From NCBI RefSeq assembly GCF_042427745.1, contig NZ_JBHMFA010000015.1: DNA of 64,000 nt. The stretch is one strand, 5' to 3'. Position numbers and translations under genes: made by a program. Under the pieces are notes generated by a model. The model had not been told where the DNA came from and did no database searches. It worked only from the letters and a program-made list of their open reading frames with translations. Source of the stretch: Algibacter miyuki. Its GTDB lineage: Bacteria; Bacteroidota; Bacteroidia; Flavobacteriales; Flavobacteriaceae. Within the stretch, counting starts at the first letter, position 1; each line of letters begins with the position of its first letter. Below, piece after piece: positions 10,401 through 18,487 of the stretch.

Positions 10401-10449
10401 GGCTCCTCAATTTAGATCTTATACTTTAGGTGTGAGAATGTTATTTTAA
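7417..10449 (+). CDS. Divergent SusC-like TonB-dependent transporter (pair 2)
   Basis: The 1010-residue protein has a signal peptide ending in AIAQ, a carboxypeptidase-regulatory-like domain (VKATVIDEQGNPINKVNVFG), a plug domain (VFVIDGVIGRD, TVLKDANSVALYGSQGRNG) and a barrel ending in YTLGVRMLF. It differs from the other two SusC proteins: the usual VVVIGYGTQ hallmark just before the plug is replaced by IKMGVATK. It lies 39 nt after SusD 1 and 26 nt before SusD 2 with no promoter element, so it is read from the upstream promoter. A second transporter with a divergent TonB-interacting region suggests different oligosaccharide sizes or sulfation states. Confidence 0.92.
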   Translation: MKINKLYRLLTLACLMLSCFCNVAIAQTEGTEVKATVIDEQGNPINKVNVFGPNGIQSSTDVNGQFQIKLLSDETVVIQKKGYESELINMTDLTEEITLVKSAFLANEDDQIKMGVATKHRRDIVGAVSSINTKDRLTYDNTQWVRDYINGLMLGVEGSANVRGLGNAVFVIDGVIGRDPNILNMEEVEQITVLKDANSVALYGSQGRNGVIIINTKRGKINKKEVNVNVRSGIRTPLALPNYLGSVQYMELYNEARNNDGLDNFFEPSLIEEFRSSTNKFRYPDIDFYSSEYLQPFVNSTNVVTEFSGGNDKSQYYVNAGWTGNEEWVRTNSDANAGTNRFNLRANIDFKVNDWITSSIDGIAIINSDKSALSNLLSAGTTFRPNDYSPLLPVSMVDTEANPELAAQLEAAGIFDGMLLGSTQQFQENTPVANAIAGGYQNDVFRSTQFNNSIDFNLDRITEGLSAKTYLSFDFYDSYKLSIRNKYRVYEPTWEDDKIIALTAFGDVDQKDLTENVSTNGFVSRLGFYGLVNYQKTIGTSHSINSTFLGYYNSEKRNSVLQKDIDSHFGFQLAYDYKKKMFVDFSGSYVHSIKLPEGNRGGLSPTLGVAYILSEESFLKESNFVDYLKLKASGGIIKSDKGINGYYLYGEDYSNGGTFNWADGQSSNRRQDISQGANPNMGYEERIDLNIGLEGYLWNSLWFEFNYFKSDLDKQLTFLTDKYPSYYNTFRPRDNYNKNSFKGFEIGANYKKAINDFTVSLGANILYSESIATKRSEVNEFDYQNRVGRETSTIFGLVDQGFYSEADFNVDGEGNTVLNDGLPVPGFGAVLPGDLKYKDQNGDNIIDNDDRVAIGQSSSPFSYGVNLNLNYKAFNLFILGTGQTGGDAIRSNSYFQVNGNDKYSEVVLGRWTPQTASTATFPRLSTQTNQNNFGTSTFWLYDNSFFKINRAQLTYEFNETLSNKLGMNDFSLNFQGTNILELSKNRDIRQLTIGEAPQFRSYTLGVRMLF

Positions 10450-10475
10450 TGTAAAAACAAAACTTATAAAATAGA

Positions 10476-12197
10476 ATGAGAAATTTAATAATATATATAT
10501 TACTAGTATCGGTTTTTACAGGTATGGTTGCATGTGATTCCTTGGAGCCAATCGATGAGAACAGATTGGACTTTGATTATGTGAGTACAGATCCCCAATC
10601 GGCAGAAGGATTATTATTACATGGCTATAATGGTTTAATAGACCAGTTTATCTTCTCGGAAGTAGCAACGGATGATGCTGTAAATAATAAATTAAATAAC
10701 GGATATAAGCGAATGGCTCTTGGCGAGTTAACAGCGCAATTTAATCCTGCTTCACGTTGGAATACTTTTGAAAGAGTATTTTACCTCAACAGGTTTTTAG
10801 AAGTTATTGAGGCTGGTGAGATTCAATGGAATAGAGATGAAGATATTAATGCATTGTTTTATCAACGGATGAAAGGAGAAGCTTTAGCATTGAGAGCATT
10901 ACATCATTTTTATGTGTTACAAGCACATGCTGGTAAAGGGGCTTCAGGTGTGTTATTAGGGATACCATATTTTACGGAGTTTATTGAAGCCGATGGTGAT
11001 TTTAATAAACCGCGTTTATCGTTTGAAGGAGCTGTTGAGGCTATTATGAAAGATTTTGATGATGCTTTAGATTTATTACCTACAGATTATTCAGAAAATG
11101 AATCTGACGTAGATCCATGGTATGCAGATGTAGATTTTGGAAAGTATAAAGTAGTAAATGGTGGTCAGTATAATTTACGTATTTCTGGTAGAATAGTAAA
11201 AGCACTTAAAGCACGTTTGGCGTTGTTTGCTGCCAGTCCATCATTCTTAAATGGCCAAAATGGTTATTACAACATGGCTGCAAATACAGCGGGAGAAGTC
11301 CTAAACACTATAGGAGGTATTTCTGGTTTAGAACCTAACGGTATTGAGTTTTACACATCAGATAATGATATAAATAGTGGCGAAATGATATGGCGTGGAT
11401 CTATTGGAGGCAATAGTTCAGGTTACGAGGAAAGAATGTTTCCTCCTTCTATAAACGGTGAGGGAGAGGTAAATCCAACACATAATTTAGTTATGGCATT
11501 CCCTATGCAAAATGGATACCCGGCAACTGTAGCTAATGGTTTTGATCCTCAAAATCCTTATGCAAATAGAGATCCTAGATTAGGAAAATATATAGTAGTT
11601 AATGGATCTTCCTTTGGAGGGGGGACTATTAATACAGGTGTTGGAGGCGGAATTGATAGATTGGATTCTATACCTCAATTTTCAACAACTACCGGATATT
11701 ATCTTAAAAAATTATTACGTCCAGATGTTAGGATTAATAATGATGGTACTACCACAGGGAAGAGGCACTATGACGTTTACTTTAGGTACACAGAATTATT
11801 TTTAATATTTGCAGAAGCAGCTAATGAAATTGGTGGTCCAGACCAACAAGTAGAAGGTATGTCTGCTCGTGATGTTATTGGAGCAATTCGTCAAAGAGCT
11901 GGTATTACTCAACCTGATGCTTATTTAGCAACTATTACAACAAAAGAATCTATGAGAGAGCTAATTAGAAATGAGCGCCGATTAGAATTAAGTTTCGAGG
12001 GGCATAGATTTTGGGATCTTCGTAGATGGGGAGTGTCATTAAATGAATCTGCACAAGGATATTTCGATGATGGAGATAATTATGTAGAACTTCCTGCTGT
12101 TGAGATTAGAAATTATCAACCATTTGCTACTTATATGCCAATTCCAAACGCTGAAACTTTAAAGTTCTCAGAGTTAGAGCAAAATCAAGGTTGGTAG
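10476..12197 (+). CDS. SusD-like surface glycan-binding lipoprotein (pair 2)
   Basis: The 573-residue product has a lipoprotein signal with the cysteine at residue 20 (GMVACDSLEPIDEN). RagB/SusD features include MKGEALALRALHHFYVLQ, LFLIFAEAANEIGG, and the C-terminal NERRLELSFEGHRFWDLRRWG; it ends NQGW, like SusD 1 (NPGW). It sits directly behind the divergent SusC 2 and before a glycan-binding lipoprotein, completing a SusC-SusD-SusC-SusD-SGBP transport operon. It probably captures ulvan oligosaccharides at the cell surface for SusC 2. Confidence 0.93.
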   Translation: MRNLIIYILLVSVFTGMVACDSLEPIDENRLDFDYVSTDPQSAEGLLLHGYNGLIDQFIFSEVATDDAVNNKLNNGYKRMALGELTAQFNPASRWNTFERVFYLNRFLEVIEAGEIQWNRDEDINALFYQRMKGEALALRALHHFYVLQAHAGKGASGVLLGIPYFTEFIEADGDFNKPRLSFEGAVEAIMKDFDDALDLLPTDYSENESDVDPWYADVDFGKYKVVNGGQYNLRISGRIVKALKARLALFAASPSFLNGQNGYYNMAANTAGEVLNTIGGISGLEPNGIEFYTSDNDINSGEMIWRGSIGGNSSGYEERMFPPSINGEGEVNPTHNLVMAFPMQNGYPATVANGFDPQNPYANRDPRLGKYIVVNGSSFGGGTINTGVGGGIDRLDSIPQFSTTTGYYLKKLLRPDVRINNDGTTTGKRHYDVYFRYTELFLIFAEAANEIGGPDQQVEGMSARDVIGAIRQRAGITQPDAYLATITTKESMRELIRNERRLELSFEGHRFWDLRRWGVSLNESAQGYFDDGDNYVELPAVEIRNYQPFATYMPIPNAETLKFSELEQNQGW

Positions 12198-12236
12198 GAT
12201 TATTGTAAATTTTAAAAGAATTTAAAAATATTAAAT

Positions 12237-13283
12237 ATGAAAAAACATTTATTAATAATATGCGCTTTTGCCTTTAGTATACTGGCTTGCGAGAACCAGG
12301 AAAATGAATTTCATGACTTTGGTTCAACCTCAGTATATTTTCCTTTCCAAACACCAATAAGAACTTTAATTTTAGGTGAATATGATTTGGGATTTAATGA
12401 AAATGATAATAATCATCGGTTTGAAATTGGGGTTACCATGTCTGGAGTTTATGAAAATAATAAAAATAGGAAGGTCTATTTTGAATTAGCACCAGATTTG
12501 ATTAACTCAACCTTATTAGGGGTAGATTCTGTAAACGTACAGATATTGCCATCTTCATATTATACTATTGAGCAAGAAAGCCCGGTAACTATTCCAAAAG
12601 GATCTATTAAAGGGCGTATACCAGTTCAGTTAAATGATGCATTTTTTGAAGATCCGCTTTCATTTGCGGGAGACGGTGAGGTGCATTATGTTATTCCTTT
12701 AGAAATAACACAGATTGAAGAATTAGACTCTCTGTTAACGGGTGTTCCTGTTGTTGATAGCCCAATAAAAATAAAAGGTGATGATTGGCAAACAGTTCCT
12801 AAAGATTATACACTTTTTGGTATTAAATTTATGAATAAATATCAAGGTGTTTATTTACGCCGTGGTGCGGATGAAATGACAAATGCAGGTGGGGAAACAG
12901 TGAATAATGTTTATCATGAAGAATTTGTGGTAAAGGATGAGTTGGTAACTTTATCTACAACAGGGAAAGATAAAATTGAATTATCTAACCTTGTTCGTAG
13001 AGGTGGACTTTCTAGTCCTGGTAATGTGAACATTGAGTTAGCTTTTAATGAAAATGGAGATTGTACTATTAATAGCTTTGATGAAGATCCTTATAATGTA
13101 TCTGGCTCAGGAAAGTTCGTGCAAGATGGAGATGAATGGGGTGGAGAAAAGCGTGATGTTATTTATTTAGATTATTCATATACAGATGCTTTAAATAATG
13201 AAACGCATGCCGTAAAAGACACCTTAGTAATAAGAGATAGAAATGTTAAATTCGAGGAATTTACAGTTGAATTAACAGAGTAG
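12237..13283 (+). CDS. Surface glycan-binding lipoprotein (DUF1735 / DUF5627-like)
   Basis: The 348-residue product has a lipoprotein signal with cysteine 18 (SILACENQENEF). Residues about 25-160 resemble the DUF1735 beta-sandwich of BT_3987-type proteins (YFELAPDLIN, ILPSSYYTIE, VTIPKGSIKGRIPVQL). Residues about 190-348 form a second beta-domain resembling DUF5627, with KYQGVYLRRG and YLDYSYTDALNNETHAVKDTLVIRDR. No catalytic motif is visible. It is the last gene of the 2352-13283 operon, 39 nt after SusD 2, and is followed by a terminator. The position right after a SusCD pair is typical of a surface glycan-binding protein. Confidence 0.85.
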   Translation: MKKHLLIICAFAFSILACENQENEFHDFGSTSVYFPFQTPIRTLILGEYDLGFNENDNNHRFEIGVTMSGVYENNKNRKVYFELAPDLINSTLLGVDSVNVQILPSSYYTIEQESPVTIPKGSIKGRIPVQLNDAFFEDPLSFAGDGEVHYVIPLEITQIEELDSLLTGVPVVDSPIKIKGDDWQTVPKDYTLFGIKFMNKYQGVYLRRGADEMTNAGGETVNNVYHEEFVVKDELVTLSTTGKDKIELSNLVRRGGLSSPGNVNIELAFNENGDCTINSFDEDPYNVSGSGKFVQDGDEWGGEKRDVIYLDYSYTDALNNETHAVKDTLVIRDRNVKFEEFTVELTE

Positions 13284-13330
13284 ATTTATTTGTAGTACAT
13301 AAATAAAAAATATTAATATTTTGTAGAATA

Positions 13331-13374
13331 AATAAGTAGAGGGAGTTTGTAACTCTCTCTACTTATTTATTATT
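13331..13374 (+). terminator. Terminator of the SusCD-SusCD-SGBP operon
   Basis: A 15-bp inverted repeat with one mismatch (13331-13345 and 13353-13367) and a 7-nt loop, followed by T-rich sequence. It lies 47 nt after the lipoprotein stop codon. The downstream arm runs into the rhaT-like remnant. Confidence 0.8.
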
Positions 13375-13582
13375 ACCAGGATTTGCAGAAATAATAGCTG
13401 CAAGTTCAAATACAATCTTGTTAATTACATTTGTAATGGGATTAATTTTAACAGCAAACCTTTGGGGTGTTTATAGAAAGGAATGGACTGGTGTTGCTAA
13501 GAAAACAAAGTATACCATTACAGGCGGAATTTTAGTGATTCATTTATCTGTTGTTTTAGTAGGAATAGGGAATTCTATTTAA
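13370..13582 (+). pseudogene. C-terminal remnant of a RhaT-like L-rhamnose/H+ symporter
   Basis: The frame of the stop at 13580-13582 reads about 70 codons without a start: LLPGFAEIIAASS, a hydrophobic segment (TILLITFVMGLILTANLW), the loop GVYRKEWTGVAKKTKY, a second hydrophobic segment (GGILVIHLSVVLVGIG) and NSI. Two transmembrane helices joined by a basic KEW-G-KKT loop match the end of the DMT-superfamily rhamnose transporter RhaT, as I know that family. The N-terminal part, some eight helices, is missing and the sequence begins at a terminator, so this is debris of a deleted gene. It fits a rhamnose locus that once held rhaT. The assignment rests on pattern memory; a protein search would settle it. 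Confidence 0.6.
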
Positions 13583-13625
13583 TTAAGATTCTATCAATTA
13601 AAAAATAATATTTCTTTAAACCAAT

Positions 13626-13670
13626 CAGGACAGCTCAGTACAGTTATAAATAACTACATCATTAACTTTG
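13626..13670 (+). promoter_or_regulatory. Regulon promoter 2: tandem CAGGACAG / CAGTACAG plus perfect -7 box, upstream of GH78
   Basis: CAGGACAG at 13626-13633 and CAGTACAG at 13636-13643 lie exactly 10 bp apart, one helical turn. From the second copy, 19 bp lead to TAACTTTG (13663-13670), a perfect Bacteroidota -7 box. The GH78 start follows at 13699. The remaining part of the 13284-13698 gap is the terminator and the rhaT-like remnant. Confidence 0.72.
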
Positions 13671-13698
13671 AAAATCACTTAAAATTAAGAACTAAATA

Positions 13699-16563
13699 AT
13701 GATAAAAATAAAAATTTTATTTACGCTTTTGTGTATTGGTTTGTTTAACACGTCTTGCAATAAGAAGGAACCCAATACAAAGACTTCAGAATTAACTTTT
13801 GAATCTTTAACATGTAATTCCAAAGAGAACTCAACAGCTATTGAAAGTAAACAGCCAATTTTTTCATGGATTGTAGCTGCAGAAGGTAACAATAAATCGC
13901 AATCTGCTTATCAAATATTAGTAGCATCAAGTTTAGAAAAGTTAACTAACAATCAGGGAGATTTATGGAATTCTGGTAAAACGGAAGAAGCTAAATCTAC
14001 TTACGTAAAATATAAAGGAACAAAACTTAATGCAGTAACCGCGTATTACTGGAAAGTAAAAATTTGGGACGAGAAAAAACAAGAATCAGATTGGTCTGAA
14101 ACTCAAAGTTTTCAAATGGGGTTGATAGATGAAGCAAATTGGGGAGACTCAAAATGGATAAGTCTAAATAAAGATACAAGAACATCAGAACATAGTTTTC
14201 GTGAATACAAAACAGGGCCAATGAAAGCGCCTATTATGGTTAATGGGCAAGCAGCATCTTATTTTAGAAATGTTATTAATACAGAAAAAGAAATAGAAAA
14301 TGCACAAGCTTATATTTGTGGATTGGGGTATTATGAGCTTTATTTAAATGGTGCTAAAGTAGGCGATCATGTTTTAGATCCGGCTCCTTCTAATTACGAT
14401 AAACAAGCCTATTATGTAAATTATGATATTTCAGAACAACTAAAATTAGGTGAAAATGCTTTTGGAATCATTTTAGGGAATGGTTTCTATGGGCAAGATA
14501 TTTCTTGGAAAAGAGACCCAGAATCAGATAAAGATATGTCTTACGGCCCACCAACGGTTCGTTTTTTAATTAAAGTAACCTATAAAGATGGTAGCAAAAA
14601 AGATTTTTATACAGATGAAAATTGGAAAGAATCTACGGGGCCAATAGTATTTAATAATATTTATGGTGGTGATACTTATGATGCTCGTTATGAAATTAAT
14701 GGTTGGAATACTTTAAATTATAATGATGAAAAATGGGGGAATGCAAAAGTTGTTTCGCCAAAATTAAAGAAGATTAGTGCACAACAAATTCCTGCAATTA
14801 AAAAATTAAAAGAATTTGAGCCTCAAAATGTATTTAAAGCTCCAAATGGAGATTGGATTGTAGATTTTGGTCAAAATATTGCTGGTTGGGTAAAAATAAA
14901 TGTAAAAGAAAAAGAAGGCCAACTTATAGAAATTACAACTACAGAATCTTTGTTAAGAAATGGTAAAGATGTTTTTCAAGGTTCTACAGGTGGTGGAGCA
15001 AATGGTATGGCTCAGATTTATAAATATATCTGTAAAGGAAATGACTTAGAATCTTGGGAACCAAAGTTTAGTTATCACGGATTTCGTTATGCTAAAATAA
15101 AAGGCGTGTCTACAAAACCAGACAGCAAAATGATTAAAGCTGTTTTAGTGGCTACAGACATTCAAGAAAAAGGAAGTTTTAGCTCATCTGAACCTTTATT
15201 TAATAAAATGCATAGTATTAGTAAATGGACTATTGTAGATAATGTACATGGTATTCCAGAAGATTGTCCGCATCGCGAAAAATGTGGTTGGTTAGGAGAT
15301 GCACACGCGTTTTGTGAATATGCATTATATAATTATGACATGTATGATTTCTATAAAAAATACATGGAAGATATTCGTACTCAAATGAGACCAACTAAAG
15401 GACATAATAATCCTGAAATTAAATTTCAAGTACCAACCATGATTGCGCCAGGTAAAAGAACATCTTCTTATGCAAAACTAGATTGGGGTGTAGCAACAAT
15501 GTATTTACCTTGGTATAATTACTTACATTATGGTGATGATGCTATTGTAAAAGACTACTATAAAGAAATGAAAGGTCTTACAAATTTTTATCTTTCATTT
15601 AAAGATGAAAATGGAATTATTCAAGACGGAATGGGAGATTGGTGTCCACCAAGGTGGGATAGAAGAAAGAACCCAGGTGCTATGGAGTGCGACCCAATTA
15701 TTTCTGCCAATGCTTATTTCTATGATATTTTAGGTGTTATGGAAGGTTTTGCAAAAATAAATAAGGATGCTGCTTTTGAAGCAGAAATGAAAAAGGAAAA
15801 AGAGCAATTAAAAGCCGCTTTTAATAAAAACTTTTTAGTTGCTATGCCAAAAACAAACTTAAAATGGTATGGTAGTCAAACAGCAACTGTACAAGCATTA
15901 CAGTTTGGTATGGTTCCAGAATTAGAAATAGAGCAAGTAGTAGATGGTTTGGTGTATGATATTACAGAAGTAAAAGGAGGGCATCATTCTACAGGTATTC
16001 ATGGTAATAGATATATTTACACTGTTTTAACTAAATATGGTAAAGCAGATTTGGCGTATCAAATTTTAACAACACCAGATTTTCCTAGTCAAACGTATGT
16101 AATGAATAATGGTTTTACCACTTGGCCAGAGCGCCAGTTTGAATGGGAAACTATGGAAGGACCATCTAATTCTTTAAACCATCCTATGCATAGTGGTTTT
16201 GCTGCTTATTTTTATGAATCTTTAGGAGGTATTAAATCATCAAAAGATAATGTAGGTTATAAAGTATTTACAGTAAACCCAGAATTTCCAAAAAAATTGA
16301 CATCAACTTCAGTTACCGTACCAACACCTTATGGTAATATTAAAAATGACTGGTCTTTAAAAGAAAATGTTTTATCGATGGATCTTAAAGTGCCATTTAA
16401 CACCAAAGCAAAAGTTGTTTTAACTCAAAATGAAATAGAATCACTAACAATTAATGGTGAATCTTACCTAGATAATCAAGAAAAATATAATCTAGAAGTT
16501 GTAGAAAATACGAATGTAATTTTAGGATCAGGTAATTATATGATTAAGTATAAAAAGTTTTAA
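13699..16563 (+). CDS. GH78 alpha-L-rhamnosidase, lipoprotein
   Basis: The 954-residue protein has a lipoprotein signal with cysteine 20 (LFNTSCNKKE). Domain order fits GH78: an N-terminal Fn3-like domain (SWIVAAEGNNKSQSAYQILV), the Bac_rhamnosid_N sandwich (YICGLGYYELYLNG, GNGFYGQDISW), a second sandwich, an (alpha/alpha)6 catalytic barrel and a C-terminal beta domain. The catalytic motif is DCPHREKCGWLGD, with D522, E527, W531 and D534 at the spacing seen in Bacillus RhaB. It should release terminal L-rhamnose from desulfated ulvan oligosaccharides in the periplasm. It belongs to a different GH78 branch from the tandem pair at 33522-39079, whose motif is DCPQRDER. It forms a two-gene unit with the GH43 gene 10 nt downstream. 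Confidence 0.93.
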   Translation: MIKIKILFTLLCIGLFNTSCNKKEPNTKTSELTFESLTCNSKENSTAIESKQPIFSWIVAAEGNNKSQSAYQILVASSLEKLTNNQGDLWNSGKTEEAKSTYVKYKGTKLNAVTAYYWKVKIWDEKKQESDWSETQSFQMGLIDEANWGDSKWISLNKDTRTSEHSFREYKTGPMKAPIMVNGQAASYFRNVINTEKEIENAQAYICGLGYYELYLNGAKVGDHVLDPAPSNYDKQAYYVNYDISEQLKLGENAFGIILGNGFYGQDISWKRDPESDKDMSYGPPTVRFLIKVTYKDGSKKDFYTDENWKESTGPIVFNNIYGGDTYDARYEINGWNTLNYNDEKWGNAKVVSPKLKKISAQQIPAIKKLKEFEPQNVFKAPNGDWIVDFGQNIAGWVKINVKEKEGQLIEITTTESLLRNGKDVFQGSTGGGANGMAQIYKYICKGNDLESWEPKFSYHGFRYAKIKGVSTKPDSKMIKAVLVATDIQEKGSFSSSEPLFNKMHSISKWTIVDNVHGIPEDCPHREKCGWLGDAHAFCEYALYNYDMYDFYKKYMEDIRTQMRPTKGHNNPEIKFQVPTMIAPGKRTSSYAKLDWGVATMYLPWYNYLHYGDDAIVKDYYKEMKGLTNFYLSFKDENGIIQDGMGDWCPPRWDRRKNPGAMECDPIISANAYFYDILGVMEGFAKINKDAAFEAEMKKEKEQLKAAFNKNFLVAMPKTNLKWYGSQTATVQALQFGMVPELEIEQVVDGLVYDITEVKGGHHSTGIHGNRYIYTVLTKYGKADLAYQILTTPDFPSQTYVMNNGFTTWPERQFEWETMEGPSNSLNHPMHSGFAAYFYESLGGIKSSKDNVGYKVFTVNPEFPKKLTSTSVTVPTPYGNIKNDWSLKENVLSMDLKVPFNTKAKVVLTQNEIESLTINGESYLDNQEKYNLEVVENTNVILGSGNYMIKYKKF

Positions 16564-16573
16564 TAATTTTTAA

Positions 16574-18358
16574 ATGAAGAAGATGTCTTATTCAGGTGTG
16601 TCTAAAGTATTAATTTTAATTTTAGCTGTAACTTTTTTTGGGTGTAATTCAAAACCCGAAAAGAAAGAAATAGCTGCAGCCATAGAAGTAAAAGCTACAA
16701 CAGGTAGTTGGGGAGATCAAGGCGATGGCACTTATGTAAACCCTATTTTAAATGCAGATTATCCAGATTCTGATATAGAACAAGTTGGAGATACTTATTA
16801 TATGATTACTTCTAAGCAACATGTTTCGCCAGGAATGCCCATTTTAGAATCTAAAGACATGGTAAACTGGACTAATGTAGGACATGTATTTAATAGTTTG
16901 TCATGGGGGCCTGAATACAATTGGGACAGAATGAATGGTTATTCTTTTGGAGTATGGGCTGGTGATTTAGCATATCATGAAGGTACTTGGTATTGCTACC
17001 AAATAGATTATCAACACGGGTTAATGGTTACAACTGCAAAAGATATAAAAGGCCCATGGAGTGCCCCTGTTTTTATGCTGCCAAAGTCTAAAGTTTTAGA
17101 CGATCCAGCTGTGGTTTGGGATGAAGAAACTCATAAAGCTTATGTTATAGTCAATACTGCAGGAAAACAAAAAAGCGCAAAAAACACTATTGAAGGAAAC
17201 GAAAATAGAATTTACGAAATGAGTTGGGATGGTACCAAAATTCTTGATGAAGGTAAATTAGTATACACCGGAATGGGAGCAGAGGCAGCTAAAATTTATA
17301 AAATAGAAGATACTTGGTATATCTTTTTAGCAGAATGGACTATAGGGGATAAGTCTACCAAACCAGGTGTTAAAAACCCTAAAAATGATAGAAAACAAAT
17401 TGTTTTACGTTCAAAAGAAAGTATCTATGGACCATATGAGGTGAAAACAGTTTTAGAAAAGGGAACCGTGTTTAATGACCGAAGCGCAAGTCAAGGCGCG
17501 TTAATGCAAGCCCCAGACAAATCTTGGTGGTATATGCATCAATTAATTCAAAACGATGATATACCTTTCCAAGGAAGACCACAATGTTTAGAGCCAGTGA
17601 AATGGGGAGATGGCTGGCCAATTATTGGTGTAGATGAGGATAATGATGGAATAGGAGAACCTGTGAAACAATATAAAAAACCAATAAAAGGCTATCCCAT
17701 TACAGCACCAAGTACAGATGATGATTTTTCATCTACTAAATTAGGATTTCAATGGGAATGGAATCACAATCCAAGAAATACACATTGGTCCTTAACAGAA
17801 CGGTCAGGTTGGTTACGTTTAAAAGCAAGTAAAGTTTTGCCTAATGAAAAAGGTTACGGACCTAATATTAATGAATGGACCAATAATGATGGTTCAGATT
17901 CCGATTTTTGGAGAGCAAGTAATACCTTGAGTCAACGTATTATGGGAATAACTACAGGTACAGCGATAGCTAAGTTTGATATATCAGGTATGAAACCACA
18001 GCAATTAGCAGGATTTGTACGTTATGGTGGGGTGTTTAACTTATTAGGTATTGAGGTTGATGCTACGGGTAAGAAACACTTGTTTTATATGGATCCTATG
18101 GCAAAAAAGGTTACAGGACCTGAACTAACAGGGAATGATTTATATGTAAAAACATCAAATAATAGTAACCAAGCCACCTATGAATATAGTTTTGATGGAG
18201 AAAACTTTAAACGTTTCGGACCTACATTTACTATAGCTTTTGGAAAATGGACAGGAGATAGATTAGGGTTTTTCTCATGGAATGAAAAAGAAGATGCAGG
18301 TTACATAGATGTGGATTGGTTTACTTATGATTATGATGGACCTAAAGCGTCTAATTAA
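16574..18358 (+). CDS. GH43 glycosidase, probable beta-xylosidase, lipoprotein
   Basis: The 594-residue protein has a lipoprotein cysteine at 24 (FFGCNSKPEK). The five-bladed GH43 propeller starts at GTYVNPILNADYPDSD. The likely general base is D65, the pKa-modulating Asp is in KVLDDPAVVW, and the acid is E237 in GMGAEAAKIYK. Residues about 375-590 form a second domain (FQWEWNHNPRNTHWSL, YEYSFDGENFKRFG, RLGFFSWNEKEDAGYIDVDWFTY) of the concanavalin-like type common at the C-terminus of GH43 xylosidases. It is probably co-transcribed with the GH78 gene. Xylose is an ulvan sugar, and a GH43 beta-xylosidase is known from the Formosa agariphila ulvan pathway, so Xyl-Rha cleavage is the best guess. 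Confidence 0.9.
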   Translation: MKKMSYSGVSKVLILILAVTFFGCNSKPEKKEIAAAIEVKATTGSWGDQGDGTYVNPILNADYPDSDIEQVGDTYYMITSKQHVSPGMPILESKDMVNWTNVGHVFNSLSWGPEYNWDRMNGYSFGVWAGDLAYHEGTWYCYQIDYQHGLMVTTAKDIKGPWSAPVFMLPKSKVLDDPAVVWDEETHKAYVIVNTAGKQKSAKNTIEGNENRIYEMSWDGTKILDEGKLVYTGMGAEAAKIYKIEDTWYIFLAEWTIGDKSTKPGVKNPKNDRKQIVLRSKESIYGPYEVKTVLEKGTVFNDRSASQGALMQAPDKSWWYMHQLIQNDDIPFQGRPQCLEPVKWGDGWPIIGVDEDNDGIGEPVKQYKKPIKGYPITAPSTDDDFSSTKLGFQWEWNHNPRNTHWSLTERSGWLRLKASKVLPNEKGYGPNINEWTNNDGSDSDFWRASNTLSQRIMGITTGTAIAKFDISGMKPQQLAGFVRYGGVFNLLGIEVDATGKKHLFYMDPMAKKVTGPELTGNDLYVKTSNNSNQATYEYSFDGENFKRFGPTFTIAFGKWTGDRLGFFSWNEKEDAGYIDVDWFTYDYDGPKASN

Positions 18359-18401
18359 TAAATAACTATGGCTGCGCCTATTAAGTGAAATTATTTAGGA
18401 T

Positions 18402-18452
18402 AGATTACCCCTTTAATACAGGATAGAAAGGGGGAATCTGTTATTTATTTTT
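18402..18452 (+). terminator. Terminator of the GH78-GH43 unit, overlapping the next promoter
   Basis: Arms 18402-18414 and 18427-18439 (13 bp, one mismatch, CCCCTTT/AAAGGGG core) enclose a 12-nt loop and are followed by T-rich sequence. The loop itself contains the ACAGGATAG operator-like element of the GH39 promoter, so the two signals are interlocked. Confidence 0.7.
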
Positions 18453-18453
18453 A
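18413..18453 (+). promoter_or_regulatory. Regulon promoter 3: CAGGATAG element plus -7 box, upstream of GH39
   Basis: CAGGATAG at 18419-18426, then 19 bp, then TATTTTTA at 18446-18453. The core deviates by one base (T for C) from the best copies and the upstream flank is weaker, but the spacing is identical to the other six. The GH39 start is 34 nt after the -7 box. Confidence 0.5.
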
Positions 18454-18487
18454 TAGAATTATTGCATAGTATTCCAAAAACTAAATA

